The translations under genes and the position numbers were made by a program. 64,000 bases of DNA, from positions 3,704,948 to 3,768,947 of the forward strand of contig NC_020166.2 in NCBI RefSeq assembly GCF_000224145.3. Direction: 5' to 3'. The stretch's first letter is position 1, and the number at the start of each line of letters is the position of its first letter. The stretch is from Ciona intestinalis (taxonomy: Eukaryota; Chordata; Ascidiacea; Phlebobranchia; Cionidae). Under the pieces are notes generated by a model. The model was not told the DNA's origin. It did not search any database and saw only the letters and a list, made by a program, of their open reading frames with translations. Positions 24,601 to 35,663 of the stretch are shown here, piece by piece.

Positions 24601-27600
24601 GCAGTCTATGGTAGTTATGAGAATACGGTTTTATAATTCTTTAAATGTCTTTGTTTAATTTGCTATCAAATGGGTCAAGAAAATAGGATTAAAAAGCGTC
24701 CCATTTTCCCCACTCTACTATATCATTATCATTTGTATGTACTTTGTTGGCTTCCATATTTTTAATTTATTTAAAAACTTAAAGACTAGAGTTTACGAGT
24801 AAAACTTTCCTACCTATATAGAATAGGTTTTATTCAATACAAAATCTTTTAAACCTTAAGTCACAACTCACCATTTTGCCATTTGGTTTTAACTAAATCA
24901 AACTTTATATTAAGAAAATCCTGTTGTCGTCCCAACGAATGAAGAGACCTGGGTAGTATTGGTGTATACACTGGTACCTATTACTCTGCTCAGTCTACTG
25001 GTGGTTCTTATATATTGGATTTACAGGAAAAGAAAACATAGTTATGGTGACATCGACAATGCAAGTGTGGTAGGTTAGGTTTTTATAAACTTGCGTTTGA
25101 AACACAGAATTCAATTTAAATGCATTTCCCAGAGTGTATGTGTTTAGTTCTAAAGGAACATATTGTAATTGGTTTACATGTAATAAAGTTGTACATTTCA
25201 AATGCATACTAAATCTTTATTTTATAAGTAAAAGTAACTAGTCGAAATTGTTCTGTTTTTTCAAATATTGCATTAAAGGATTTCAAATATTGCACAAAAG
25301 GACATAATCCAATACAGCTTGCATTTTTTTCCACACGTTTCTTTTGTGTTAAATTGCATTAAAATTAACAATTTATTCCCCAGTTTTAAATCGTATTATT
25401 ATTAATACCAACAGTTTATTCCTCAGTTTTAGATCTTATTAATACAAACAATTCATTCCTCAGCAAACTCCAGGTTCAGGTTTAACCACTTCAACACAAA
25501 ACACCCAACTGCTTATTCCACCTGAGATCAACTTGCCCCAGTTAATCGACATCAAAGCACGAGGAAGGTTCGGTTGTGTTTGGAAAGCTCAACTACACGA
25601 CAGATTTGTTGCAGTCAAAGTCTTTTTTCTACAAGTATGTAACATTTTTATTGGTCGAAGTCTTTTTCTACAAATATGTTATGTTTTTTAGTCACTTTCT
25701 TTTTTCTACAAGTATGTTACATTTTTTCGGTCGAAGTCTTTTTCTACAAATATGTTACGTTTTTTAGTCAACGTCTTTTTTTCTACAAGTATGTTACATT
25801 TTTTATATTAATTATATCCTTCAATTACAAAAAAAATTTTTGATTAAATAAAATAAATATTGCCAACTCCAAATGGTCTGCTAGTTTAATTATAAATTCC
25901 TCTATTTTTTTAATTGATTGATGTTAGCTTTACAGAGATACAAAATAAAGTTAAAAGTTGGTGTTTTATCAAGAAGAAAGTTTTAATCTTGTACAGCTGT
26001 TAAATTAAAACTTTTGTAAACAACAAACAAGGTTTCTCAAAAGAGCTTACTTGTGCTTTTCAATAATTTTAAAAATTAAAACCTAAAAAAATTAATTTGA
26101 ATAGTGTTAAATTAAATATATAATTCATTTTAATTTTTTTCACAGGATAAGCAGTCATGGCTTAATGAACAAGAAGTTTTTAACACAGAGCTGGTTCACT
26201 ATCATCCGCATATATTAAACTTTATCGCTGCTGCCAGCAGGGGTGTTGGGGTCGAAACTGAACTATGGTTGATCACAGAGTTTCATGAATATGTAAATAT
26301 TTTATCAACTTTTAAATAAACATGTTTTATTTACTTTTTTTAGTTTGTCCTCATTAGTATTCATAAAGTAAATACGCTACAAATAAAAACATTTTTTGTA
26401 ATATTTTACAAAATAAAAGTTAAAAAAAAAATGCAAAACATTATGGAATCTCAAAATGTGTAAAGGGAACAAATAAAACAAAAATTTTCCCCTACAAAAT
26501 ATTGTAAGTGTGTATGTCTTTGGTCAATGCACTTGGCAACCATTGAACCAACCTAGTGAACACTAATGGGATCACCAAATGATAAACTTTGCAAGAAAAA
26601 ATTCCCTCAAAAAAGAAATTTAATAACTCATAAGTGGACATGTGCATGAAACACGACAAAACCTGTTAAAATTTTTGCAACGCTCTGCCACATGAGGATA
26701 AATATATGACAATTGTTCAGTCATTCAATTTGGATACAATTTTCAATGGCGAAAATTTGAGAATAAATGTAAATTCTGTTGTTATTTTGATTGACAGGGG
26801 TCATTGGCTGATTATTTGAAGACGCACACGATGTCACTTCCTGTGGCTCTCAAGTTCATGGAAACCATGGCAACAGGGCTGTCTTTTCTACATGAAGATA
26901 TTCCACACAAGTCAGTCAATTTATAAAAGAGAATTTGCATATTATATCAAAGTTTCCGAAAACTACTCCCTTTTTTAAAGCTGCAATATGTATATATTGT
27001 AGTTTAAAATTCTAAGAATATTATATAACCAATATTGTGATACAACATTTGCAGACACAAAAATCATTTTGTCTGCAAGTTATTTTCTAAATAAAACAAT
27101 TTCAAGTTTTTAACCAAATTTGCACTATTTATTTCCTTGATAACAAGTTTAACCAAATTTCTAAATATGTCATATATTGGAAACAGGCAACCACACAAAG
27201 GACACAAGCCTGCAATTGCTCATCGTGACTTTAAAAGCAAGAATGTTCTCATCAGTAACGACATGACGGCTGTTATCGCTGATTTTGGACTCGCTGTCAA
27301 GTTCATACCAGGCGAATGCACGGGGGAAAGCCATGGACAGGTAAAATAACTAAATTCTCAATCCCAAACTGAGTATTTCTTACAAAGTAGATTTTTTTCC
27401 AAGTTACTCCAGGGGACCTGAGAATTAGACTTGTTTGAGTTGTTAGTTTATTACTCCTATGCTGAAAAAATGTGATTAATAAGAAAAATATTTAAAAATG
27501 ACAGTGCACTCACATCTATAGTCTAACACCGTTTGTAATTTACTATTGTTGTCCCACAAACAGTAATCAACAAAATCATACATACCAATATTTTGCTGAT

Positions 27601-30600
27601 AAACCACTAATTTTGTTGATAATTTTATTTTGTTTTATTTTCACACAGGTTGGAACGCGAAGATACATGGCTCCTGAGATCCTGGAGGGAGCGATTAACT
27701 TCCAACGCGATGCTTTCCTACGTATTGATATGTATGCATTCGCTCTTGTTATGTGGGAAATCATAACAAGATGTTCAGATGTACCAGGTATGTCACAAAC
27801 TTTAATGTCAGGTTCGTTTACAACGTTACCATTCTGCTATCACTGCGTAACGTTTTGAGTTCCTTAAAAAACATGTTATCCAAACTTTAAAATAGGTGTA
27901 ATATAATATATTTAACACAGGTTTATTAGATGTAATACACATTTTACACAGGTTTATATTTTATGTAATATATATTTTACAAAGGTTTAGATGTAATATA
28001 TATTTTACACAGGTTTAGATGTAATATATTTTGCATTTTGCAAAACTGGAAGCATATAATCTTACAGTTTGTAACATGTTATGTATACTTATACACTGTT
28101 ATATATTGGGTGAGTGCAGTCACCTCTTTTTGCGATATTGCAGTTTTTAAGCTATATTGTCCATACAAACAACAAGCATAAGAAAGATATACTGACTGCC
28201 TACCCCACATTAATCTTTAAAGTCCCCATACACAGACTATTTTTTAATTTTTTTTTACAATTTTTATATACAAAAACGGGTTCACAGCTTTTTAGTTTGG
28301 CTGATTTTTTTCTACGCATGAGACCAATAAGCCAACTGCTGTAAACGGACGCGTGACCTTTAAGGTTTAATCAAGACAATCAAGTCATGTGTTTAGTGAG
28401 AAGTACTTCCTGTTTGACAAGATTGCTACACAGTACACAGTACACCGTAATCATTTCATTTTATATTTAAAAAAATCATATTATAAATACTCATTGCTGT
28501 GTACCTGCATCACATTATAATAGGATATAAGTTCTGTGAAACATTGTATGAGGCATCATGTATATTTTAAAATGGTTCATGCCTATATAAGGGTGGGGAC
28601 AGATCAAAGATCGGACACCTTTTTATTTAATTTTCTCGTTCCAATTTGGTAGACAAAGAACATTCAAAGAATTTAAAACCGTATACCCACAACTCCTATA
28701 GACCGTTGATAAACGGTTTAAAACAATTAGGATATTTTGATATTATGTGCTGAGGTGTTCCATCTTCCCCATCCTACTATATATATAAATAGATTTGCAC
28801 ACACAATAACTAAAAGACTATATCAAAACAAAGTACAAACAATACTTCCCACGCAGGAGGTTCTACACCTACATATATGATGCCGTATGAGTTGGAACTT
28901 GGACAACACCCAACACTTGATGAAATGCAAGCTTGTGTGATCGACCAGAAGACACGACCCGTAGTTAACGACCTCTGGAGACAAGATGAGGTAATTAGTC
29001 CGTTTTTGAGACGTTTTATTACAACCAAAAAGCATTTCTTCACATTTTTTGGATTTGTACGAAACTAAAAATTACTTGCTTTACAAATATTGTACAGGCA
29101 AATTGTATGATTGGAAGTGGTATTAATAAATAAATGGCGCTAATTTATCCTTGCATGGCTAGGCTTCTTATAACACAGATACCCTACTTCATTACCTCGT
29201 GTCAGCTGACCAGTTACTGCATATACAACATTGCGAATAAATGTTTTTGTATGGCTAAGAATGTTGAAAACCAAATAATGACTACGGAGTTGGAATAATT
29301 ACTGTTAATTAACTTGCCCAAAGATATACAAATGAGCAATCGAGCTTTGATTTAGTTTTTTCCAATAGTTATGGATGGCATTACTACTGTTATACAGTAG
29401 TAGTTTTGTTAAAGTACAGATAAAAGTAACAATTTTTTATTTTATTTCTTTTTTTTCTTTATTCTTTTAAAAAATATTTGTTGTTTAATCCAGGTCGTTG
29501 GGATCTTGTGTGAGACCATGGAGGAATGTTGGGATCACGATGCGGAGGCGAGATTATCGGCAGGATGTGTGGAGGAGAGGATCAACCATCTTCATCGAAG
29601 AATTCAACCTCCTAATGAACTTGCCGTGCATCCCAACATGATCAATAATGATGTGATCAGGAACGGAGCTCCCGTGATTGGAAACGGAGCTCCTGTGATT
29701 GGAAATGGGGCTCCTGTGATTGGAAACGGGACTTCAATGATTGGAAACGGGACTCACGTGATCATTCCTCCATCTCCAACATCTGACACCGATATTCAGG
29801 TTTAATAATTGACACCATGTACATATATTATTATTCTGTGTGTTTTGAAAGCAAACAGAAATTAAGTTAAATTTTTGTTTCATAATGGTAACAAAAAGGA
29901 AGAAACTTTTTTTTTGTTATTCACCACATACTAGCAACCAATAGCTTTTTTTCAATTAAGTAGAAAAAACTGACAATTCAAAATACAAACCAACATTGTT
30001 TGAAGGCCATTGGCCTGTTAGAATCACCTACATGCTTGCCCCTAACCACAAAACCCTGATATATACATTATTGTTTGTATTTTGGGTTGATGTTTTGTTT
30101 ATACTAAGTTCAATGTCACATTCAACAAAAACACATTACCTTAAAATCACATACAATAATAAAAATATTTGCACCCCAGTAAAGAAACAACTAAGTTATT
30201 CAACCACTGCAGCATTGAATGAATACATGTAACTTACTTTATCCTGTGTGGCCGGAAAATGTTATAACACGGGTGTTCTGTTTCATACACCTGGTGCGAG
30301 CTTTACCATGTATGTTACTTTGTGGGTGATTATTTTTTTGGATATTTTATTTTTTTATGTATGGATGATGATTTGGAAAACCCATTAGTGACCACTGGGT
30401 TGAAGCAATTGCCGTTAAGTATCTTGCCCAAGGACACATATGTCCACAATAGTAGCAGTAAAGCCAGTAACAAGCCTTGAACCCAATACCTCTGGGTTAC
30501 AAGCAGACATGCTAACCAACTGTGCCGCGGCGCCAGACGTTAACTTGACTTTATATACTTTACAGAATCAAATTAACAACAGAAAGAACCAAGAGCTTCC

Positions 30601-30718
30601 TGTTAACAGTAATGAAAAACTCACAAATGAAGTTAACGCTGCTGGGTTGGTTGCCACGGTAACATGTGATGCTGAAACTGCCTTGTTGTCAGCAGGTGAC
30701 AGGGAATCAAATGTTTGA
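21638..30718 (+). CDS. ACVR2: Activin/TGF-beta superfamily type II receptor serine/threonine kinase
   Basis: Exons: 21638-21760, 22498-22661, 23559-23668 (allelic copy 24176-24285), 24915-25069, 25464-25634, 26146-26292, 26798-26910, 27187-27340, 27649-27787, 28857-28990, 29494-29799, 30566-30718; 622 aa if the last exon is used. Residues 1-17 are a signal peptide. The cysteine-rich ectodomain ends in [11 protein letters not shown], like the three-finger fold of ACVR2. The membrane span is about 145-169 ([20 protein letters not shown]). Kinase landmarks are Lys236 in VAVK, HRD at 340-342, DFG at 360-362 and [20 protein letters not shown], which is close to vertebrate ACVR2A/B. It would bind activin/nodal/BMP-type ligands and phosphorylate type I receptors at the plasma membrane. 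After the kinase comes a repeat tail (NGAPVIG). Stopping at the GTT TAA after 29799 would give 573 aa. An acceptor lies 25 nt before the ATG. Confidence 0.93.
23016..23431. mobile_element. hAT-type MITE, insertion absent from the sister copy
   Basis: Terminal inverted repeats TAGGGATGCACATTACAGAA and TTCTGTAATGTGCAACCCTA. Flanked by 8 bp CTCATGAC / CTTGTGAC (two mismatches). The sister copy at about 24048 has a single site, so it shows the empty allele. The right end is duplicated internally: TATAATGTGCAACCCTACTT precedes the final end. No coding capacity. Confidence 0.85.
23734..23783. other. Assembly gap (50 N) in ACVR2
   Basis: A gap of conventional size. The sequence before and after it overlaps, so the true gap may be zero or negative. 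Confidence 0.9.
24527..24723. mobile_element. Cimi-1-like MITE, reverse centre
   Basis: Ends TATAGTAGGGTGGGAGAAGA and CCATTTTCCCCACTCTACTA. The centre is reversed relative to the copies in VPS13 (AGCAAATAATATCCAAATAT near the left end). It lies in the ACVR2 intron before the membrane-span exon. Confidence 0.75.
25370..25463 (+). repeat. Three-copy array of the 3' splice site of the ACVR2 exon at 25464
   Basis: AACAATTTATTCCCCAG, AACAGTTTATTCCTCAG and AACAATTCATTCCTCAG follow each other at intervals of ~35-45 bp, with TTTTAAATC / TTTTAGATC and TTATTAATAC between. The third is the acceptor in use by frame. Confidence 0.8.
25600..25805 (+). repeat. ~38 bp array spanning the 5' splice site of the same ACVR2 exon
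   Basis: The exon end AAAGTCTTTTTTCTACAA plus donor GTATGTAACATTTTT repeats five times. Intact CTACAA|GTATGT donors occur at 25635 and in two later copies near 25710 and 25786; intervening copies read CTACAAATATGT and lack the GT. Only the first donor keeps the frame, since read-through reaches a stop within ~25 codons. Confidence 0.85.
26500..26720 (+). mobile_element. Diverged SINE copy in ACVR2 intron
   Basis: Recognisable parts are GTGTATGTCTTTGGTCAATG, GTGAACACTAATGGGATCAC, ATGAAACACGACAAAACCTG and CACATGAGGATAAATATATG. The tRNA-like head is absent. Confidence 0.55.
27892..28030 (+). repeat. ~30 bp minisatellite of acceptor-like units
   Basis: About five copies of TGTAATATATATTTTACACA followed by GGTTTAGA. 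Each unit looks like a 3' splice site (pyrimidine tract, ACACAG, then GTTTA). It sits near the start of an ACVR2 intron whose real acceptor is at 28856, more than 800 bp away. Confidence 0.75.
28583..28784. mobile_element. Cimi-1-like MITE
   Basis: Left end GGGTGGGGACAGATCAAAGA, with a short internal duplication of the GATC part, and right end GTTCCATCTTCCCCATCCTA. It lies just before the ACVR2 acceptor at 28856. Confidence 0.7.
29640..29770 (+). repeat. 24 bp coding minisatellite in the ACVR2 tail
   Basis: About five in-frame copies of GTGATTGGAAACGGAGCTCC, encoding repeats of GNGAPVI and diverged GNGTSMI / GNGTHVI. The unit is a multiple of 3, so copy-number change would lengthen the cytoplasmic tail without shifting frame. 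Confidence 0.85.
30222..30538 (-). mobile_element. SINE, most complete reverse copy, in the last ACVR2 intron
   Basis: Tail ATGTAACTTACTTTATCCTG at the left, then GTTACTTTGTGGGTGATTAT, CCGTTAAGTATCTTGCCCAA, and the reversed tRNA-like head AACCAACTGTGCCGCGGCGC at the right. It ends 27 bp before the last exon. Confidence 0.8.
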
Positions 30719-31940
30719 ACATCCCAGCTATATATATTAAATGACCGTTTGAAGATATATGCTTAATGTACGTGGTGTACTATTCAATAATGAAAATGGC
30801 CGTTCAATTTTAGGTAAATAATTTTTAAAACTACAACTCTTTTTTTTATAAGTGTACTGAGGTTTAAAATATGAACTTTTATAACTGTATACAAAACTAG
30901 AGTATCCAATGCAATAGAACTTTTGTAACTATATAAAAAACTGGGGTTCTTAATACAAATTGCAAGGTGTTCAAATCTGATGTTACGAAGCACAGCTTCT
31001 GCCAATCAAAACAAAGTGCCATCAGTTTACATGGGCGGCAATACACATTTGCTTTTTATGATAACTATATATAGCGTGTTATACTTCGAAATCAGCAAAC
31101 ATTATTTTAATGACCATCCTTTCATCTTTTCAGTTCGTTTTTTATTTTTTATTGTGACAAAACAATTGAACTAATTAAGTCGTACAGATGTGCCGCTTAT
31201 TTTACCTTCGTTGCATTTTATCAAATCGTTGTTTGAAAGTATTGTATATACTTGTAGTAAATACAGCATCAAAGCGACTATTTTATGCTCAACTATTCGT
31301 TTAAGCCAGCTAAAACTTGGCCCCTAAAAATTCAGAACAAGCAAAAAAATATTTTTTTTGTGACACTATACGTCTGTACTAACCGGATGCGTGATGCAAC
31401 AAATATGTTTGAGGAAATGCTGTTACGGTAGATTTGCTGAAACAAATTTATCCGGAGCTGCATCATTAGATTAGCCTCGATGTAATGTGGTAATTGTTGT
31501 GTTTACCAGCGTGGTATCATAGCCTACACATAATACTAGGCTAAGGTGGTACGGATGCTTTGGCTAGCGTAGGCAAGCATTTTTTACAATGATAGTGTTT
31601 GTATTTAATACAATGAAATGGCAGTCTTTGTGACGGCGAAACAAAACCGCCTACGGTTTTGAGTCATTCTGATGTTACTAAAGCAAAGCGCAGGAAACGT
31701 TTGTGCAGATATTGGTTGCAGATTGAACAACAGAAGTATTTTTATGTCTGTAGCCCACTTCGTGATGTAGCTTCTGCTGGTGTATTGAGGTGATTCTAAA
31801 CTTTATACTGTTATGAACCTACAAAAGATTATTGAGCTTAGTTTCATGTACATAACAAGATTAATTTTTTGACAATATCAAAAGACGATTTTTCCCAACA
31901 GGTCGTATAGTTTTACAGTGTTTAACCTTAATAAAACATT
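30719..31940. other. Intergenic region between ACVR2 and the claudin-like gene
   Basis: AT-rich. It holds the ACVR2 3' UTR (two similar ACTTTTGTAACTATAT-like stretches near 30870-30940) and the upstream region of the next gene. No exon-like reading frame or known repeat was recognised. Confidence 0.4.
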
Positions 31941-33753
31941 ATGGGCTGCGAATGCTACCAGCAGTCTCCGTATCAAATTGCTGGTTCAGTTTTAAGTGGA
32001 ATTGTTACCGGGTTGTTCATTCCGGCAATGACAGTTGTGGGGTGGCACCATACGAGTTTTGCCACATTTGGACTGTACCGGTCATGCTTTACATATTTCA
32101 CCAAACAGTGCATTGGAACTGGTAAACGAAACCTTTTTATCTCTGATATATATTTAATAATTAACCCTTCATTTGACAGTGTGGAACCTGGTGCCTGGCC
32201 TAGATGCAGCCCGCATACTCTTCATAATTGCCGCTTGTATTCTGGGTTTAAAACTCTTTATTAGCTTTGGATTTTGCATAACGAAGAAATATGGTCCTCT
32301 TATTTTAGCGCTTGGTGTTTGCGACTTGGTTGGAGGTAATATATAGTTACTTATTGCTATACTTTTTGCTACAACAAGTCTACAAACCACTTTTACAATA
32401 CAACTTAACTTTTATTGTTTTGCACGTGTAAAGTTGTTTAAACGAACGTTGTTCTTTATTTTCGGGGCCTTTGGAATAAAATACGACATGGCCTACTCAA
32501 ATGTATTGAGTAGGCCATGAATACGAGTGTCTTATTTCATACACATCGTAGCCTTTTACGATATTTTTATGAAGAAAATGTTACTTATTAAACGTTTCTT
32601 TTTTATAACTTGGACAATTAGTGCTAACCAGGAGCAATAAACGTTAGGTTTCTTGCCCACGACACATATATATAGTAGGATGGGGTAAGATGGGACACCT
32701 TTAACACGTGATATCCAAATGTCCTGAACAGGTTTTAAACATTTTACAACGGTATATAGGAGTCCTGGAAATACGGTTTTATAATTCTTTAAATGTTCTT
32801 TGTTTACTACCAAATGCGACGAGAAAATAGAATGAAAAGGTGTCCCATCTTCCCCCACCATACTATAGTACTGGACGTGGGGTTAAATGGGATACCGTAA
32901 GCACTAAACTTCCATATTTTCGGAACTTGTTTACTGCAAACGGTCTTTTAGAATTGCGGGGCTACCGTTATATAGTCCTTTAGGTATTTTTTGTTTACTG
33001 CCAAATTGTACAAGAAAAGAGGATGAAAACATTTCCCATGCACTGTACGCCCACAACCTGTGCCACCATCGAGCCTTAAATCTAATATGCTATATAAGTT
33101 TGGCGATGACAGCATGCTCATTATTGTGGCGTATACGTCGGCAACATGCAGTGGCTGCATGCGACTACATGTGTTACATTTATGTATCATCGAAAATGTG
33201 CTACTACACTTCTACATCTTTTTGTACTCCGCAGGGCTTGTTATTTTGAGTGGCTGCATCGCATACATAGTGACATTCGCACCCATTGTCAGGAGTAGTG
33301 CCAACGATGCTTCGTTTGGTGTCGCTTTTTATCTCGGTTGGTTTGCTGGCCCGTTTTCTGTTGCTGCTGGGATTTGCAACATTTATGCTGGAAAGCTAAT
33401 TGGACAACAACAGGTAAGGAAACACATAGAGGTTCTTATTCTTACTGATCATAAATTTATAGTACTGTGAGGAAAGATGGGACACCCTTAGCACGTTATA
33501 TCTAAATGTTTTTTTTTGTGTTTTAAACAATTAACAACGGTCTATGGGAGTCGTGAGGCTACGGTTTTATAATTATTAAAATGTTCTTTGTTTATTACCA
33601 AACGGGACGAAAAAAACAATGAAAGGTGTCCCGTTTCCCCCCACTGTACTGTATGATTATAACAGTTAATTTAAACAACAAAAATATTACTACATGACCC
33701 GTAACTGTTAAGTTTTTTTTTAGTGTGGAGTCAACGTTTCTCATAAGGCGTAG
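31941..33753 (+). CDS. Claudin/PMP22-superfamily four-pass membrane protein
   Basis: Exons: 31941-32121, 32180-32335, 33235-33413, 33724-33753 (TAG); 181 aa, the usual length of the family. Residues 13-33 form the first hydrophobic span. The first extracellular loop has GLYRSC at 44-49 and Cys57, a variant of the claudin W-GLW-C-C signature with Tyr in place of the last Trp, followed by LDAARILFIIAACILGLKLF, which resembles the conserved AaRAl segment and second span of claudins. Third and fourth spans follow (LALGVCDLVGGLVILSGCIA; FYLGWFAGPFSVAAGI). Claudins seal epithelial junctions; relatives such as PMP22/EMP have other roles, and which applies here is unknown. The tiny last exon (CGVNVSHKA) rests only on a good acceptor and frame. 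No PDZ-binding C-terminus is evident. Confidence 0.75.
32669..32867. mobile_element. Cimi-1-like MITE
   Basis: Ends TATAGTAGGATGGGGTAAGA and CATCTTCCCCCACCATACTA. Immediately followed (32868-33050) by a much more worn copy of the same family (GTACTGGACGTGGGGTTAAA to CATTTCCCATGCACTGTAC). Both lie in a claudin-like gene intron. Confidence 0.7.
33459..33653. mobile_element. Cimi-1-like MITE
   Basis: Ends ATAGTACTGTGAGGAAAGAT and CCGTTTCCCCCCACTGTACT. It lies in the last intron of the claudin-like gene. Confidence 0.7.
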
Positions 33754-34563
33754 AACGTTCGACACCGCCTTCAACTCACTGTATTTTATTCTAGCTTACG
33801 TGCCACAACTTTTGTTTCGCAAATACTAAATTTTCTCGATTTTTGAGTTCTTTAGAAAGCATTATTTTCATCATTTACTTCAATTTGGATCAATTAATGT
33901 TTAAAACTTTTCGGTAAAGTTAGATCCGGAATAAAAAAACTTTGACATTTTCGATTTAATTTTTTTTTTATATATTACCTTTGTATAAATATATTGATAC
34001 GAATAACTGTTTATGTAATTGCGTAGTCGCTTAATAAAACACAAGAATTCTTTTCGGAATATTTTTGTATAAGGGACTTTTAAGGTGGGGTGAGGTGAGA
34101 CATGGGGCAAGTTGGAACACAATTTTAAATTTTTAAAGTGGGACACCCGGGAAAATTGGAAGACATTACTTTTTTACTATCTAAAACACATGTCATATAC
34201 TGTTTTATTTAATATTAATTATACAAGATGTACTTTATACGAGGTGAATGCTTTTTTGACTGTCAATTACTTTAAGTTGTAATAACTATACAGTTTTGTT
34301 TCATTTTGTGAAATATAAGAACCCTTGTTGAAAAAAATCTGTTGTTTATGGTTTAGCCTATAAACAGAGACTCATCAAATATTTGCACTTGAAAGTGGGA
34401 AGCCAAAATTCAAATTGCTTATTAACTCTAGCGACCTGGTAAAGTATTATAACTTTTATTTCAAAAACATTCAACCAAACATTGTATGTACAGAAAGTTA
34501 CAAAGAAAAGCAATTAACTTTAAAATTGTTCACAAATGGCAAATGCTATTACAGTAGCAACGT
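33754..34563. other. Convergent 3' region between the claudin-like gene and CDCA7
   Basis: AT-rich, with a GGGGTGAGGTGAGACATGGG block at about 34086 that vaguely recalls the MITE end, and GTGGGACACCCGGGAAAATT at 34138. Probably 3' UTRs of both genes. No gene seen. Confidence 0.4.
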
Positions 34564-35508
34564 TTACACCTCTCCTAAGTTTTCCAGATACGCCCGAACA
34601 TTGCTATGTCCTTGCTGTCGTGCAATTCCTATCAATATACCAGTTGCACACTTTCCTTTCCGATTTCGGCAAATGCTGCAGTTGCAAATATTTCTGCAAA
34701 CCGGGCATTTCCATTCTGAATCAAGCAAAACATTCTCAACAAGTTCACCATATCTGTTCTTTAAACAAGGACCACAAAATTGCCCTCGTACACCAACACA
34801 GTCTTCCCCTCTACAACAAGATTTAGTATCAATTGTCTTTTGTCTACATTGATGGCATGAAGTCCCATTAATTGTGTCATATGTTTTGCCAACTGAATGC
34901 TCGGCAATATTATCTAACATTTCTTGAGTTACATCTTCAACAGGTATAATGATGTGGGGTTGAGACAGTGAAGAAACGTGTCTTCTTTTTGGTGTTCTTT
35001 CAGCTGGATCGTCATTGCTTAATTTTCGTTTCATGGACGTAAATCTCACTGTAAGTCGAGATCGTATAGTATCTGCACCGTCATCATTTAAGCCATCCGG
35101 ATACTCTACGTTTCCAACCATGCTTGATCTTCTGCGAGTTAAAGGAGGTCCTCGGATGTTTTGAGTGTATCTTCTTGGAGGAGACCGAACAAGTTTCTTA
35201 GTGGTTTGAAATCTTTTTATTTGTTCTGGAGTGGAAGTCTTCATTTTTAAAAATACCGGATCTTTGTCCAACTCTGCCATTAATTGACTTAACATCTGTT
35301 TTTTAGCTTGCATTTGAGCTTTCTGATGCTTCACAATTGACTGGTGATCATCATCACTATCTGAGTCTGAATCACTTTCTTCTAGTGTAGATCCACCATC
35401 ACTTGATTTTTCTTTGCCAAAATCCAACTCCGTGAAGCCAAGAAACTCCTCTGCATCACCAGTTTCATTGAACAGCTCGCTCAGTTCCTTTTCTACCATA
35501 AACGCCAT
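34564..35508 (-). CDS. CDCA7: CDCA7/CDCA7L zinc-finger protein (single coding exon)
   Basis: 314 aa. Residues 218-314 are the CDCA7-type cysteine-rich zinc-binding domain: CHQCRQKT, VRGQFCGPCLKNRYGE, WKCPVCRNICNCSICRNRKG, CATGILIG and a conserved tail VRAYLENL, nearly colinear with human CDCA7. The N-terminal half is charged, with an acidic serine run (ESDSDSDSDD) and a basic patch near 110-130 (KRFQTTKKLVRSPPRRYT). CDCA7 partners the remodeller HELLS to let DNA methylation and replication proteins reach nucleosomal DNA, and acts in the nucleus. A good acceptor (TACCTTTTCAG at 35553-35563, minus strand) lies 44 nt before the ATG, so a 5' leader is spliced on, in cis or trans. The single coding exon could mean an old retrocopy, but the reading frame is whole and the key cysteines are present. 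Confidence 0.92.
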   Translation of the reverse strand: MAFMVEKELSELFNETGDAEEFLGFTELDFGKEKSSDGGSTLEESDSDSDSDDDHQSIVKHQKAQMQAKKQMLSQLMAELDKDPVFLKMKTSTPEQIKRFQTTKKLVRSPPRRYTQNIRGPPLTRRRSSMVGNVEYPDGLNDDGADTIRSRLTVRFTSMKRKLSNDDPAERTPKRRHVSSLSQPHIIIPVEDVTQEMLDNIAEHSVGKTYDTINGTSCHQCRQKTIDTKSCCRGEDCVGVRGQFCGPCLKNRYGELVENVLLDSEWKCPVCRNICNCSICRNRKGKCATGILIGIARQQGHSNVRAYLENLGEV

Positions 35509-35663
35509 TGATATATTGACTTGAACTGTTACACAAACTATTACACTCTAATCTGAAAAGGTAGATATAAGAAATAAATAGGAATATAGACGTTAAGCAT
35601 ACAAGACTCAAACCTTAAATAATTTTAAAATGTGGGCATATAGTTTACGTTTACGATACTTCA

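Noticed and set aside
34415-34852. Plus-strand frames of 96-145 codons
   Set aside because: They are antisense to the CDCA7 zinc-finger coding sequence, which explains their length and high cysteine content.
34564-35508. CDCA7 as a dead processed copy
   Set aside because: The frame is complete, the zinc-binding cysteines are kept and there is a good upstream acceptor; no poly(A) tract or flanking target duplication was seen. An old, functional retrocopy cannot be excluded.
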